Assembly: GCF_019175385.1 (NCBI RefSeq)
Contig: NC_083344.1
Location: 64,480,782 to 64,544,781 of the forward strand
Reading direction: 5' to 3'
DNA from: Lycium barbarum
Taxonomy: Eukaryota; Streptophyta; Magnoliopsida; Solanales; Solanaceae
Length of the DNA stretch: 64,000 nucleotides
The notes beneath the pieces are model-generated. The model ran no database searches. It was not told where the DNA came from and saw only the letters and a program-made list of their open reading frames with translations. Shown piece by piece: positions 24,674-36,867 of the stretch. The translations under genes and the position numbers were made by a program. How positions within the stretch are numbered: position 1 is the stretch's first letter; every line of letters begins with the position of its first letter.

Positions 24674-27625
24674 TGTCACGACCCAATTTCACTAAGTCAT
24701 GCGGGCACCTACCTTTCCCACCTCGGTAGGCGAACCATTAACTCAACATTCACAAATAATAGAAAAGCGGAAGAAGTAAAATAGCAAAAGTCTCACAATT
24801 ATAATATAAATAAGAAAATGCGGAAGTAAATGAAATCCGCCCCAGTCTCTAGTCTGGTCATACAAGAGTATCTAACTAAAATCTACAAGTCTGGAATATC
24901 AATAATACATCAAGTCTGAATATGTCTCGGAATAGGAAATAAGACATAAATAAGAAGAATATTCAAGGCGGCAGACGTCTCGTGCTCACCCTGTAGACTC
25001 TAAGCAAATCTCGGAGAGACTTTCAGCCACGAGAAACAGAAGTAGATCCAACCTGGAATTTTGCATTCATAAAAGAATGCAGCAAGTGCAGGTCAGTACA
25101 AAACCACAGTACTGGTAGGTATCATCGACCGACTAGGTATAGCTAACATAATTCAGACAATAAAGTAAGATAAGCAGATAAATCAACAAGTACAAGTCAA
25201 CGACAAACAAAACCAAGTACACGTCATCACCTAGGTGGAAGCATCTAAATCCAAGTGTGTCAAGTCTCAATATATCCAATCTGAACCCAACAACATAAGT
25301 AAATCACCAGATCATCAAAATATAAGCCATAATGCAATGCAATGCAATAATGTATGAATGCAAATGCAATGCAATGTTGTGTACAAATGTACTCCGGATG
25401 GAAGTATCGACGTCTCGGTAGCACAACCCATGGGGGACCCGCGAAGTCCATGTACTCACTTATCCACGATTCCAGGACAATCATCGGACTCTCACATCAC
25501 ACAATCCAGGATTCCGGGACAACCATCGGACATCGGACTACTCATATCACTGGCACACAATCCATGATTCCGGGACAACCATCGGATATCGGACTACTCA
25601 CATCACTCTCATACAAACTGAGCTTAGCTCATCATAGTGTTTCATCAAGTATCAACAATGTATCAACAATATATCATGAGAGATGTGAATGTGTGCGATG
25701 TATGAGTCAACATGGATAATCAGATTAATATCACAAGTACCAAACATGGGTACGCCAACAATATCATGAAAGACTACACAAGTCATATAAAAACACTATT
25801 CCCGAAATCAAATACCAACTAGTGGGGCACCACAATATCATGAACAAGATATCTCAATAGTATCAAATATCTACTATTACCACACTGCATCAAGCGAATA
25901 CCAATAGAGCAATCAAGTCACAGCACAACTGGGTGACTAGCCCCAATTACGCAACAGGGCCCAACCTAAGACAATATCCAACCCAACTTCATACACAAAG
26001 GTTTACATTCTGTCTCCGACAATATCATCTAAATATATGCTTCGCTACACGAAGTCTCGCCTAGGGTACGCCATAACCTACCTGGAAGGCCGAACAGCAA
26101 TATCACCAACAATCACACCTTAGCATTTCATTTCCTTAAGCCCCAATATCAAGAAAGTCTATTCATATTCGAAATGTAGATTAGAAATCATCAAGATCAA
26201 TACCTATATTGCTATCATTTAAATTGGGTCAAAACCAACCCTAGAATTTGGGGGAAACAGGGCCCACAAGGGCGAAACGGGAAATTTGGGGGTGAATTAT
26301 CCAATTAAACACTAGGTTATCAAAAACCATCAACTAATTGCTAAATTAACTCAATAATTCATCCAATTTTGAAGTCCAAGCAAAACCCCCAATTTTGGGT
26401 ATAAACCTTAACTCTTAAATTCAAGAATTTAACACTAATAATGGAAGGTATATGATTAACAACCTTAGATAAATCATAATCTAGCATAAACCCAATCAAT
26501 TTCATCATTTAAATCAACTTAGGAAGTCTAACCAATTTTATTAACTTCTCAAGAAAGACCTATTAAACCTTCTTCATGAAAAATTCCAATTTTCTACTTT
26601 AGAAATCATGGATTAAAGCTTAAACCAAGGGAATGAATCAAAGGAAAATACTTAGATTATGGTTTAGACCTTACCTCCATTGAAAAAACTTGAAGAACAT
26701 CCTTAAATTCTCTCAAACCCAAGCTTTCAAGATGAGAGAAACCCAAACAACATTAAATGCCAAAAACGCCCAGCTGTTCTGCCTTGTTTTTGGTGCCAAA
26801 CGGTCCCCAAACTCGCTTTTGATGCCTCCAATGGATTCCTTGTGGAATTTCAGTCAAGTTAGGCTTTTGAATAACTCCATTTGACCTTATAATGAAGGAG
26901 ATATGTTGGTTTCAAAATTTGGAATAGTGTTGATTTTTAAAAACAAATTCAATAGCAATTTCTTAATTAATCTGAAAAATCTGGCAACCCAATTCTTAGT
27001 AAAATGACCATAAATCCCTCATACGATATCGAAACTTGATGATTTCAGTTGCTATGGTTCCAAGATTACGATATGGATATAATGGCTCAGTCAGAAAACG
27101 AATCAAAGGCAGTTTCCCCAATATGGTACCCTTTTTTGCTCAAATCTACATCGAAACCGAAAACAATCACCATACAACCCAAACTTATCCAAAACTCATC
27201 GAAATCTAACCAAACTTTGTGGACATGTTCAAAATCATCATGCAAACTTATTGAAACTTTCAAAACATCGACACGAGATCATCTTTACCCGATGTTGACC
27301 GTAATCAACTCCAATTCTAACTTAACTAGTTTCTCAACCAATGACTCAAATCACACCCGAACCCTTCGAGAACCAAACCAATGACACCACTAAGTCATAA
27401 ATCACCCTCCGGACCTAATGGAACTGTCAGAATTCGATTACAGGCACGTTTACCCAAAAGTCAACTTCGAGTCAAACGATTTTCGCTTCAAGGCCAAATT
27501 TTCTAAAAGTTATTCCAAAATCCAAAATGATGCCTAGGGATCAAAATAGTACTAACAAGGCTCGAAAACGAGTCAACGGGGGCAAAAACAGTAAAAACGC
27601 AATAACGACCAAACGGGTCATTACA
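24674..27625 (-). mobile_element. Element I: inverted solo LTR in A integrase
   Basis: 2952-bp insertion with perfect TGAAC duplications (24669-24673, 27626-27630). On + it runs TGTCACGACCC...GGTCATTACA, so on the minus strand it is a TGTAATGACCCG... LTR, a start I associate with Del/Tekay-type plant gypsy LTRs. A diverged dyad TCAGTAC/GTACTGG with a 9-nt loop lies at 25093-25115. It includes a short tandem repeat (25464-25612) and a CAATG pentamer patch (about 25332-25377). No coding region. Confidence 0.88.
25464..25612. repeat. Imperfect tandem repeat in LTR I
   Basis: Three successive copies sharing GATTCC(A/G)GGACAA(C/T)CATCGGA and CTCACATCAC-like ends; the last two copies have a period of about 57 bp and the first is shorter. 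Local LTR expansion; no known role. Confidence 0.75.
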
Positions 27626-27630
27626 TGAAC

Positions 27631-27981
27631 ATATGCTTAGAGACCTATTTAAGGTGTTTTTGTGCTGAGGATGCTACTGGTTGGTTATCTTTTCTACATA
27701 TTGCTAAGTTTTGGTATAATACTTGCCATTACTCTTCTATTGACATGACACCTTATGAATCAGTGTATGAGAGGCCTCCTCCATTACATTTATCATACTT
27801 ACTTGGTGAATCTACTTCTACGGAGGTGTATAATGCACTACTCAATAGGAAATTGAAGTTGCAGTTGCTGAAACATCATATGCTCAGAGCCCAGCTGAGG
27901 ATGAAGCTATAGACTGATAGAGCCTTTATTGTTGTAGATTGTGTTTATTTTAAGTTTCAACCTTATAAACAAGCTACAATT
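27631..27981 (+). pseudogene. Element A integrase C-terminal piece
   Basis: Continues the integrase after solo LTR I: 'CLETYLRCF', 'WLSFLHIAKFWYNTCHYSS' and 'MTPYESVYERPPP' are the conserved helix region following the catalytic Glu. 'FKFQPYKQAT' is the start of the GPY/F module. There is an in-frame stop near 27910. At 27974-27981 (CTACAATT) LINE P is inserted; A resumes after a near-copy of this site at 41859-41866 (CTACTATT). Confidence 0.87.
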
Positions 27982-28099
27982 CCTTTTAAGATTTCTTTTT
28001 TTCTTTGGAGATGCTGGAAATAAAAAATTCCTACAGATGATGTGTTAAAAAAGATGAATATCAATTTGGTGTCAAGGTGTTGGTGTTGTATAACTCCTA
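27982..28099 (+). pseudogene. LINE P zf-RVT region, first part
   Basis: Encodes 'FKISFFLWRCWK', a stop, 'KIPTDDVLKKMNINLVSRCWCC', whose motifs 'FFLWR', 'KIPTDDVL' and 'SRCWCC' define the zf-RVT domain found between RT and RNase H in plant LINEs. The remaining half, with 'EETIHHLF', is at 36868 after element G (duplication TCCTA). One internal stop. Confidence 0.85.
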
Positions 28100-31000
28100 T
28101 GTCACACCTCGACTTTACTAGGGTGTGATGGGCACCCGACCCCATATCTGGAGCCGAGCGAACCCGCTGACTCTTATTACATAGATGAACTCTCGTATCA
28201 ATTAAGAAATAAATACATAGTAAGCTCTCAATATATATATATATATATATTTTATTTTATTTTTTTAAGTAAAGTCTATCATCATGTGGGACCCGTGACA
28301 TGAAACATAGTAACATATTGACTGGTGAAGCCGACTACCAAGCTGACACTCTATACTCATGACTCTGTCTGCAAAGCCTCTAGCATTGAACAAGGACATC
28401 ATGGCATGGTACGCTGACTCGGCTACACTCCAGGGCCAAGTGGAGCTCGCCAACTTCGCTGGAACACCTTCTATAATGACTTCGGCTCATCTGGGTGTAC
28501 CTGCGCGGAATGAAACGCAGCCCCCGAAGAAGAGGGGTCAGTACGAGCAATGTACTGAGTATGTAAGGCATGAACGACAACACAATGAGAGGTACCAGTG
28601 GAGATAATCACAAAGGAATCATATGGCATCTCATAGGGTACATATCATATCATATCATATCGTATCGTATCATGTTATATCATAGCATATCCTATTGTAT
28701 CATATCATAGCATGTCATATCATATCATATCATATCATATCATATCATATCCTGTCGTATCATATCATAGCATGTCATATCATATCATAGGGAGACATAT
28801 AGCATATCATAGGCTGACTGAGATACCTGTACATGTGAATGCCACTTAGGGCGGAAACCATGCATGCTTATTTGCTCATATCATATCATTGCGCCAAACA
28901 AGTCAGCTCGCCAACATTGCGCCGAAATATGTCGGCTCGCCCATATATCCCGCGTCCGGGCATCCCGCGTCCGGGATGATAATGCCAGCTGACCAGGTGG
29001 CGATGAAACATGTTTCCCTTCCCCATGTCCCCATATACATGTATAGCATGCATGAGAGCCCAAGGAAAGTCATGTGTCTATCGGAGTGACGTAAGGTCGG
29101 TAACCTCCGATTGTATTATGGAATCGTCTTGGTCGTCATGTCTCGCCTTGAAGGAACAATTATAAGGCGAGACTATCAATGAAGAATATCATCACGGGGA
29201 AACATGAAACAGGATCATAACATTTTATTTCATATACTTTGAAACCTTCAAAATAGTTATTATACAAAAATAGCTTAACATTTCATATCGTCGTATTCAT
29301 GTTAAGAACATATCCTTGGCATATTCGTCATAGACACTTTCTCATGTCTGGCTTCATTATTGTCATCATAACTCCGTAGTCGTTGTTTTAGTTATAAAAA
29401 CTTTCAAAATCGTAAAACTTGGATTTTGGAGAAAAATGAATATTTTGGAAAACATTTATAACTTTTGGAAAGGAAATCATGGTTTGAATTCATAACTTCT
29501 AGCTTTTGAAAACAAGGACTTTATGGGGAACATTTATAAGACTACATCATAGGATTCATGCCATAGAAAGAAAGAGCTTAGCCTTACATACCTGCGCCAC
29601 GCCTTACTAGCTACGCTTATTCATCCAACTTGTTAATCTACATTCAAAGGAGTTCACACATTCGTTAGATCCTTTGTCACATACTTGCCTTAACCTTTCA
29701 AACACATTCATTTATATTCTGCCGAAATTTCGGCAGCATCTCCCCTGTAAATACACCACCCCCGAGATTCTAACTCGGCCAAATTTAACAACAACAATCC
29801 GAGAATGGAACTTGGCCAAACCAACAACAATATTAGCAATTCATTCTAGCAACATTCCATCGTTCAATTAAATTCAATTCAATTTAATTCAATTCAATTC
29901 AATTCAATTCACGTAATCTTTCAACGACTTAATCAACATATTACTTTGCCCGAAACACTCCAATTCAGCAACAACCGTGTATGTCATCATCATTCATGTA
30001 TGCTAACTTCAACAACAACCTTCATTCTTCATCACATAATCCATAACGACGACAACTAGAATGTCAAATAACATCGATTTACCTTAACTTACCAAAACGC
30101 CTCTTATTTGACCATAACCTCTTCTTACATATTTTCATGCATTTTCATCCATCTTTTCTATATATTACAGCAACAAGCCACATACTACATAGAATTAATT
30201 CAATCCTCTCACACAACACAACACATATACACGACCAATCTTGCAACACACGGCCACACAACACTATACATATCTTTATGAATTTCACCCATTTCAACAC
30301 ATTACGATATGTTCAAAACGCTCATAACAATATCAACCAATACTAAATGAAATTAGTTCATTACCTAACACACAAGGCAGGCCATTTTCGGCCAACACCC
30401 CAACATCCCTATTGTTACGAATTTCATTCATTTCCACACTCTACAACATATACAACAATCAAATAACATTAAATAAAATTTATTCATCATGCTTGTACCA
30501 ACACCCTACACTCACGGCCACAACATCAACATGCATAATTTCATGTTTTTCATCCACTTCTACATACCATAATATTCACAAACCATTTATAACATACAAA
30601 GGAAGACTAGTTCTTACCTTATCTCCTTCAAGTTTTCTCTTGGCTAAGGTCATGAATTTGTCCACATGAATGATTTCCTTATTCCAACAACTCTTCCATG
30701 TTGTAGAGGACCTTTTAACTACTTGAAACGCAAGAGGAAAATAATTTTTGAACCAAGGTTTCCATGGGCTCCATGTTCGGCCACCATGGCCGAACCCCTT
30801 CTCTCCTTTCTTCTTTTTGTTCTTGTTTCTTTCTTTCTCTCCAAGTTGCTAGAGTTTTCTATGAAAAAAATATGACTAACATGTTATATATATATACATG
30901 CCTTCCACCACCTTTCCATATTTATGCTTTAGTCCCTCAATTATGGCCCCATGTCCCTTTTCTCCCCTTTCTAGAGTTTTTCTCTTTTTTCTTGATTTTT

Positions 31001-31419
31001 CTTGAAAACAAATCAAGAAGACCAATTGTCTTCTCTTGCAAGCTTCACCCATGCACATGCACAATTACCCTTATTAATTAAAATATGGCATACACCACAC
31101 ATACTACACGACCATGTGGCCTTTTCTTGAATTTTCATGAACTTGGTGAAATTCCCATTTTACCCCTAACTTTCCACAATATTACCATAGACCATTTCGC
31201 GAATTCCCCTTTCTACCCTTAACCTTTCTCAATATTTCCACGCAATAATATTCATAAGTAATATTTATAACCAACTCGTACGTTGAAATACATTTGGAAA
31301 ATGGTCATAATAATTTTTATAACAACTTGCACCTTAAACCATTTTTTGAAAATGGTCTCGCCCTTAACCTTCCACGACGACTTTGGAATTTCCAAACGTA
31401 CAATATACGGGCTATAACA
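28100..31419 (-). repeat. Element G 3' LTR (left copy)
   Basis: Runs TGTCACACC...GGCTATAACA on +. Minus-strand modules: AAGGTAAG (30613-30620), AGGTATGTAAGGCTA (29578-29592), stem-loop TCTCGCCTT/AAGGCGAGA (29141-29172), stem-loop ATCGGAG/CTCCGAT (29080-29111), mini-hairpins (about 28892-29010) and the TCAGTAC dyad (28538-28558). It also has TATCA pentamer arrays (about 28640-28790) and an AATTC pentamer array (about 29873-29910). Confidence 0.92.
28640..28795. repeat. TATCA pentamer array in G left LTR
   Basis: Interrupted tandem (CATAT/TATCA)n with GTATC and ATAGC variants. The same array, with a different copy arrangement, is at about 34075-34220 in the other LTR. Confidence 0.85.
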
Positions 31420-31434
31420 TCCTCCCCCCCTTTT
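31420..31434 (-). other. Polypurine tract of element G
   Basis: On the minus strand AAAAGGGGGGGAGGA lies directly before the 3' LTR start (31419). This is where plus-strand DNA synthesis would be primed. Together with the primer site at 33508-33519 it fixes the element's orientation. Confidence 0.85.
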
Positions 31435-33507
31435 AGAACATTCGTCCTCGAATGTTCAACTGACCTTATGGGGTCTTGTAACTCTTCGGGAGGGGGGGTT
31501 TCTTTTATTGTTTCTCTTTTCATTAGTCCCGTTCCTTATCCTTTACCTTATTTTCCTTATTATCGAACTCTCTGACCTTTCATGAGTCATTACTCCATGT
31601 CATAGGTTTTTCTAACTCACTGTGTCACCTCGTTATCCTTGTTCTTTCTGGGTTCTTCCTTTTCTATTGTTGTCTCATCACCGCACCTTAACGGAGGCCA
31701 TGCCTTAGTACGCAATCCTTACTTAACGATTCAATATAGCCGTAGGCTATTTCTTTATCCTCAGGTCCATCTCCTAGTATACTTTATTTCGCTTCAACTC
31801 CTCTCCCAAGTATTCTTGCGACACGCCGACATATTTTAAACTCTGATTCCAAGCCAATAGATTTCCTTTTCTGACTCTTGATAGTGTTGCAATTCCTTTT
31901 TGGGTCTAATATAATATGGTCTCCCCCCCTTTAGGGGGCTCCTTATATGCTAACTATCTTCGGGTACCTTCCTTCTCTTGCTATGTCTTCATATGGGTTC
32001 TAAAGCTCGTGAACTTATTCCTTTGGCTCTACTTATTGGAATCGGTCCTCAGACTCCATATTTTTCCCTTTTGATCTATATTGCCATACGCTACCCCTTC
32101 TTACGCCTATCTTTTTAAATTTTGGCCCAAGTAGTCTCGTGTCTTGTCGATAGCTTCTCTCGAGGTTTCCCCTCACTAGATTTTTCTACTTTTTCCTTCA
32201 CTGCGATTTCTTATCGTTCACCCTTCCGTGCCCTCTGGTCTCCTTATTTTCCATTAGCTCACTCTTTTTCCTTTCCAACTATTACTGTATTAGATTCTCC
32301 AGTCTTAATCAGTCGCAGAGGCACTAACAGCTTACCTTATAGCACCAGTACCATCTACTTTCGCTATCACTCGGGCTTCGATTCCTTTGTTCGATTAATG
32401 CCCTCCTTGCCATAGTGCCGGTTACTAGAACTCCGAGATTCACATATACAATCATTTTGGAATATCCTACATCTTCATATATATATATATATATATATAA
32501 TTACTATCGGCTAACCCACAAAGTACGTCCAAATGCTATTCAAGCCTATCCTAATTCTAGGGCTGTGATGTACTTTCTGTCTCTTCACCAATCTAATTTG
32601 TCTCATCCTACGCGCCTCCTTATGGTCTCCAACCATCCCATACACTCTAGTTTTCCTTAGACTACCCTAGCTTTTCATTTGTCTCTTATGTCTCAGTTTA
32701 TAAAATTTCTTGTCAACTTCCCAGGGGGTCACCCATCATAGGATTGCTCCCACTTGAGCACGCTTAACCCAAAAACATCACTGAAATCCGGGGTCTTAAT
32801 GCTAATATTTTCGCGCCGCTTCCTCACCTGACCTTTATTACATGTTCTGGAGCAAGTTGAAGCCTTACAGATTCTGGAGCATTCTCGTAACACGTCCTTG
32901 CCTTTAAAATTACCGTTTTACCCTTCTTGACCCCCAACCTTCACTTTTCGTTCGCGTGCATAACTATCCTTCGTCCTGGATTCCCAGATTCCCGATGGTG
33001 GCGACCACACCTTCATCGCCACACCAAATCCTTAACCTCTCTGAAATAACGTATCTTACTTATTGCCTATTTACCGTATTTCCCTTCCACGCTTCTTCCC
33101 GTTGGGCGTATTCATTCTGATAGAATCTCCTTTATCATTCCTACTATTCAGAGTCTGCACGCTACCAGTATCGACAATACCCCACTGACCATACGGTTAT
33201 GTGACATATTCCGGCCATCCAGAACATCCAGTTCCAAGTAACAGAACAATTATCCAGGCTTACCTTTGTAACTTGCCATCTTGTCACTTACTCTTCTTTC
33301 GTCACCACTAGGCGTCTGCGAAAATCGACGGTTAGTATAAGGAATCTTATTTCCTATGACTTGGCTCTATCGCACGATCTAAGACAGAAAGAAGGTCAAC
33401 AATTCCTAAATGCCCCGCAGCCTCCTGTTTATAAATGTGACCGGCTTCACACCCATAAACAGGACTCTACTGGACACGACTTTGCAGACAACCCCTTAGA
33501 CCGAACT
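31435..33507 (-). other. Internal non-coding region of element G
   Basis: About 2.1 kb with many short open frames but no gag, protease, RT or integrase motif on either strand. CATTCGAGGACGAATG, just inside the polypurine tract on the minus strand, resembles the end of gypsy pol regions and may be a remnant. It contains a 5S-rRNA-like stretch (32716-32768) and a short AT repeat (about 32476-32498). Confidence 0.65.
32716..32768 (-). ncRNA. 5S rRNA-derived segment inside element G
   Basis: On the minus strand it starts GTTAAGCGTGCT and ends ATGGGTGACCCCCTGGGAAGT, matching the 3' half of plant 5S rRNA, which from memory reads GTTAAGCGTGCT...ATGGGTGACC-T-CCTGGGAAGT. The two outer blocks, which cover the box A and box C parts of the 5S internal promoter, are nearly intact. 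The middle is diverged. It is not a complete 5S gene: the first ~55 nt are missing. It lies about 750 nt downstream of G's primer site. Confidence 0.75.
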
Positions 33508-33519
33508 GTTCTGATACCA
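33508..33519 (-). other. Primer binding site of element G
   Basis: On the minus strand TGGTATCAGAAC, one change from the tRNA-iMet complement TGGTATCAGAGC, lies three bases from the 5' LTR end (33523). Confidence 0.82.
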
Positions 33520-33522
33520 CTT

Positions 33523-33651
33523 TGTCACACCCCGACTTTACTAGGGTGTGATGGGCACCCGACCCCATATCTGGAGCCGAGCGAACCCGCTGACTCTTAT
33601 TACATAGATGAACTCTCGTATCAATTAAGAAATAAATACATAGTAAGCTCT

Positions 33652-33698
<47 letters not shown>

Positions 33699-36600
33699 GT
33701 AAAGTCTATCATCATGTGGGACCCGTGACATGAAACATAGTAACATATTGACTGGTGAAGCCGACTACCAAGCTGACACTCTATACTCATGACTCTGTCT
33801 GCAAAGCCTCTAGCATTGAACAAGGACATCATGGCATCGTACGCTGACTCGGCTACACTCCAGGGCCAAGTGGAGCTCGCCAACTTCGCTGGAACACCTT
33901 CTATAATGACTTCGGCTCATCTGGGTGTACCTGCGCGGCATGAAACGCAGCCCCCGAAGAAGAGGGGTCAGTACGAGCAATGTACTGAGTATGTAAGGCA
34001 TGAACGACAACACAATGAGAGGTACCAGTGGAGATAATCACAAAGGAATCATATGGCATCTCATAGGGTAAATATCATGTCATATCATATCGTATCATGT
34101 CATATCATAGCATATCCTGTCGTATCATATCATAGCATGTCATATCATATCATATCATATCATATCATATCATATCATATCCTGTCGTATCATATCATAG
34201 CATGTCATATCATATCATAGGGAGACATATAGCATATCATAGGCTGACTGAGATACCTGTACATGTGAATGCCACTTAGGGCGGAAACCATGCATGCTTA
34301 TTTGGTCATATCATATCATTGCGCCGAACAAGTCGGCTCGCCAACATTGCGCCGAAATATGTCGGCTCGCCCATATATCCCGCGTCCGGGCATCCCGCGT
34401 CCGGGATGATAATGCCAGCTGACCAGGTGGCGATGAAACATGTTTCCCTTCCCCATGTCCCCATATATACATGTATAGCATGCATGAGAGCCCAAGGAAA
34501 GTCATGTGTCTATCGGAGTGACGTAAGGTCGGTAACCTCCGATTGTATTATGAAATCGTCTTGGTCGTCATGTCTCACCTTGAAGGAACAATTATAAGGC
34601 GAGACTATCAATGAAGAATATCATCACGGGGAAACATGAAACAGGATCATAACATTTTATTTCATATACTTTGAAACCTTCAAAATAGTCATTATCCAAA
34701 AATAGCTTAACATTTCATATCGTCGTATTCATGGTAAGAACATATCCTTGGCATATTCGTCATAGACACTTTCTCATGTCTGGCTTCATTATTGTCATCA
34801 TAACTCCGTAGTCGTTGTTTTAGTTATAAAAACTTTCAAAATCGTAAAACTTGGATTTTGGAGAAAAATGTATATTTTGGAAAACATTTATAACTTTTGG
34901 AAAGGAAATCATGGTTTGAATTCATAACTTCTAGCTTTTGAAAACAAGGACGTTATGGGGAACATTTATAAGACTACATCATAGGATTCATGCCATAGAA
35001 AGAAAGAGCTTAGCCTTACATACCTGCGCCGCGCCTTACTAGCTACGCTTATTCGTCCAACTTGTTAATCTACATTCAAAGGAGTTCACACATTCGTTAG
35101 ATCCTTTGTCACATACTTGCCTTAACCTTTCAAACACATTCATTTATATTCTGCCGAAATTTCGGCAGCATCTCTCCTGTAAATACACCACCCCCGAGAT
35201 TCTAACTCGGCCAAATTTAACAACAACAATCCGAGAATGGAACTCGGCCAAACCAACAACAATATTAGCAATTCATTCTAGCAACATTCCATCTTTCAAT
35301 TCAATTCAATTCAATTTAATTCAATTTAATTCAATTCAATTCAATTCAATTCACGTAATCTTTCAACGACTTAATCAACATATTACTTTGCCCGAAACAC
35401 TCCAATTCAGCAACAACCGTGTATGTCATCATCATTCATGTATGCTAACTTCAACAACAACCTTCATTCTTCATCACATAATCCATAACGACGACAACTA
35501 GAATGTCAAATAACATCGATTTACCTTAACTTACCAAAACGCCTCTTATTTGACCATAACCTCTTCTTACATATTTTCATGCATTTTCATCCATCTTTTC
35601 TATATATTACAATAACAAGCCACATACTACATACAATTAATTCAATCCTCTCACACAACACAACACATATACACGGCCAATCTTGCAACACACGGCCACA
35701 CAACACTATACATATCTTTATGAATTTCACCCATTTAAACACATTACGACATGTTCAAAATGCTAATAACAATATCAACCAATACTAAATGAAATTAGTT
35801 CATTACCTAACACACAAGGCAGGCCATTTTCGGCCAACACCCCAACATCCCTATTGTTACGAATTTCATTCATTTCCACACTCCACAACATATACAACAA
35901 TCAAATAACATTAAATAAAATTTATTCATCATGATTGTACCAACACCCTACACTCACGGCCACAACATCAACATGCATAATTTCATGTTTTTCATCCACT
36001 TCTACATACCATAATATTCACAAACCATTTATAACATACAAAGGAAAACTAGTTCTTACCTTATCTCCTTCAAGTTTTCTCTTTTGCTAAGGTCATGAAT
36101 TTGTCCACATGAATGATTTCCTTATTCCAACAACTCTTCCATATTGTAGAGGACCTTTTAACTACTTGAAACGCAAAAGGAAAATAATTTTTGAACCAAG
36201 TTTTCCAGGGGCTCCATGTTTGGCCACCATGGCCGAACCCCTTCTCTCCTCTCTTCTTTTTGTTCTTGTTTCTTTCTTTCTCTCCAAGTTGCTAGAGTTT
36301 TCTATGAAACAAATATGACTAACATGTTATATATATATACATGCCTTCCACCACCTTTCCATATTTATGCTTTAGTCCCTCAATTATGGCCCCATGTCCC
36401 TTTTCTCCCCTTTCTAGAGTTTTCCTCTTTTTTCTTGATTTTTCTTGAAAACAAATCAAGAAGACCAATTGTCTTCTCTTGCAAGCTTCACCCATGCACA
36501 TGCACAATTACCCTTATTAATTAAAATATGGCATACACCACACATACTACACGGCCATGTGGCCTTTTCTTGAATTTTCATGAACTTGGTGATATTCCCA

Positions 36601-36862
36601 TTTTACCCCTAACTTTCCACAATATTACCATAGACCATTTCGCGAATTCCCCTTTCTACCCTTAACCTTCCTCAATATTTCCATGCAATAATATTCATAA
36701 GTAATATTTATAACCAACTCGTACGTTGAAATACATTTGGAAAATGGTCATAATAATTTTTATAACAACTTGCACCTTAAACCATTTTTTGAAAATGGTC
36801 TCGCCCTTAACCTTCCACGACGACTTTGGAATTTCCAAACGTACAATATACAGGCTATAACA
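33523..36862 (-). repeat. Element G 5' LTR (right copy)
   Basis: Near-identical to 28100-31419. Differences include a longer AT run (about 33653-33695), a changed pentamer array and scattered substitutions. In stem-loop 1 this copy reads TCTCACCTT/AAGGCGAGA (34573-34604), an A-C mismatch where the left copy pairs G-C. AAGGTAAG is at 36055-36062 and the TCAGTAC dyad at 33968-33988. Confidence 0.92.
33653..33696. repeat. (AT)n microsatellite in G right LTR
   Basis: About 40 bp of AT. The homologous site in the left LTR (28231-28250) is about 20 bp and is followed by a T-rich stretch. Confidence 0.92.
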
Positions 36863-36867
36863 TCCTA

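Larger units (their letters stand above)
28100..36862 (-). mobile_element. Element G: complete non-coding LTR retrotransposon
   Basis: Two nearly identical LTRs (28100-31419 and 33523-36862) flank a 2.1-kb interior. Perfect TCCTA duplications lie at 28095-28099 and 36863-36867. On the minus strand the order is 5' LTR (right copy), a tRNA-iMet-like primer site, the interior, a polypurine tract, then the 3' LTR (left copy). The interior shows no gag-pol domains but contains a 5S rRNA-like segment. Small indels, microsatellite differences and few substitutions separate the LTRs, so insertion was recent relative to A or B. The partial element N has a related LTR plus coding capacity and could be its helper. 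Confidence 0.92.

Noticed and set aside
24566..24784. 72-aa open frame with integrase-like start
   Set aside because: Its first ~36 codons are element A integrase and the rest is inverted solo LTR I; the frame is a chimera across an insertion junction.
28640..28795. CRISPR-like repeat array
   Set aside because: Pentamer microsatellite-like repeats in a plant LTR without spacers of constant size.
31294..32660. Short plus-strand frames in G's interior
   Set aside because: They are antisense to the element, rich in Ser/Phe/Leu, and end at random stops; no domain found.
32716..32768. Functional 5S rRNA gene
   Set aside because: Only the 3' half is present, with a diverged middle, inside an LTR element; not part of a tandem 5S array.
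33361..33702. 113-aa open frame across the G 5' LTR boundary
   Set aside because: Antisense to G, spanning the primer site and the LTR end; no conserved domain.
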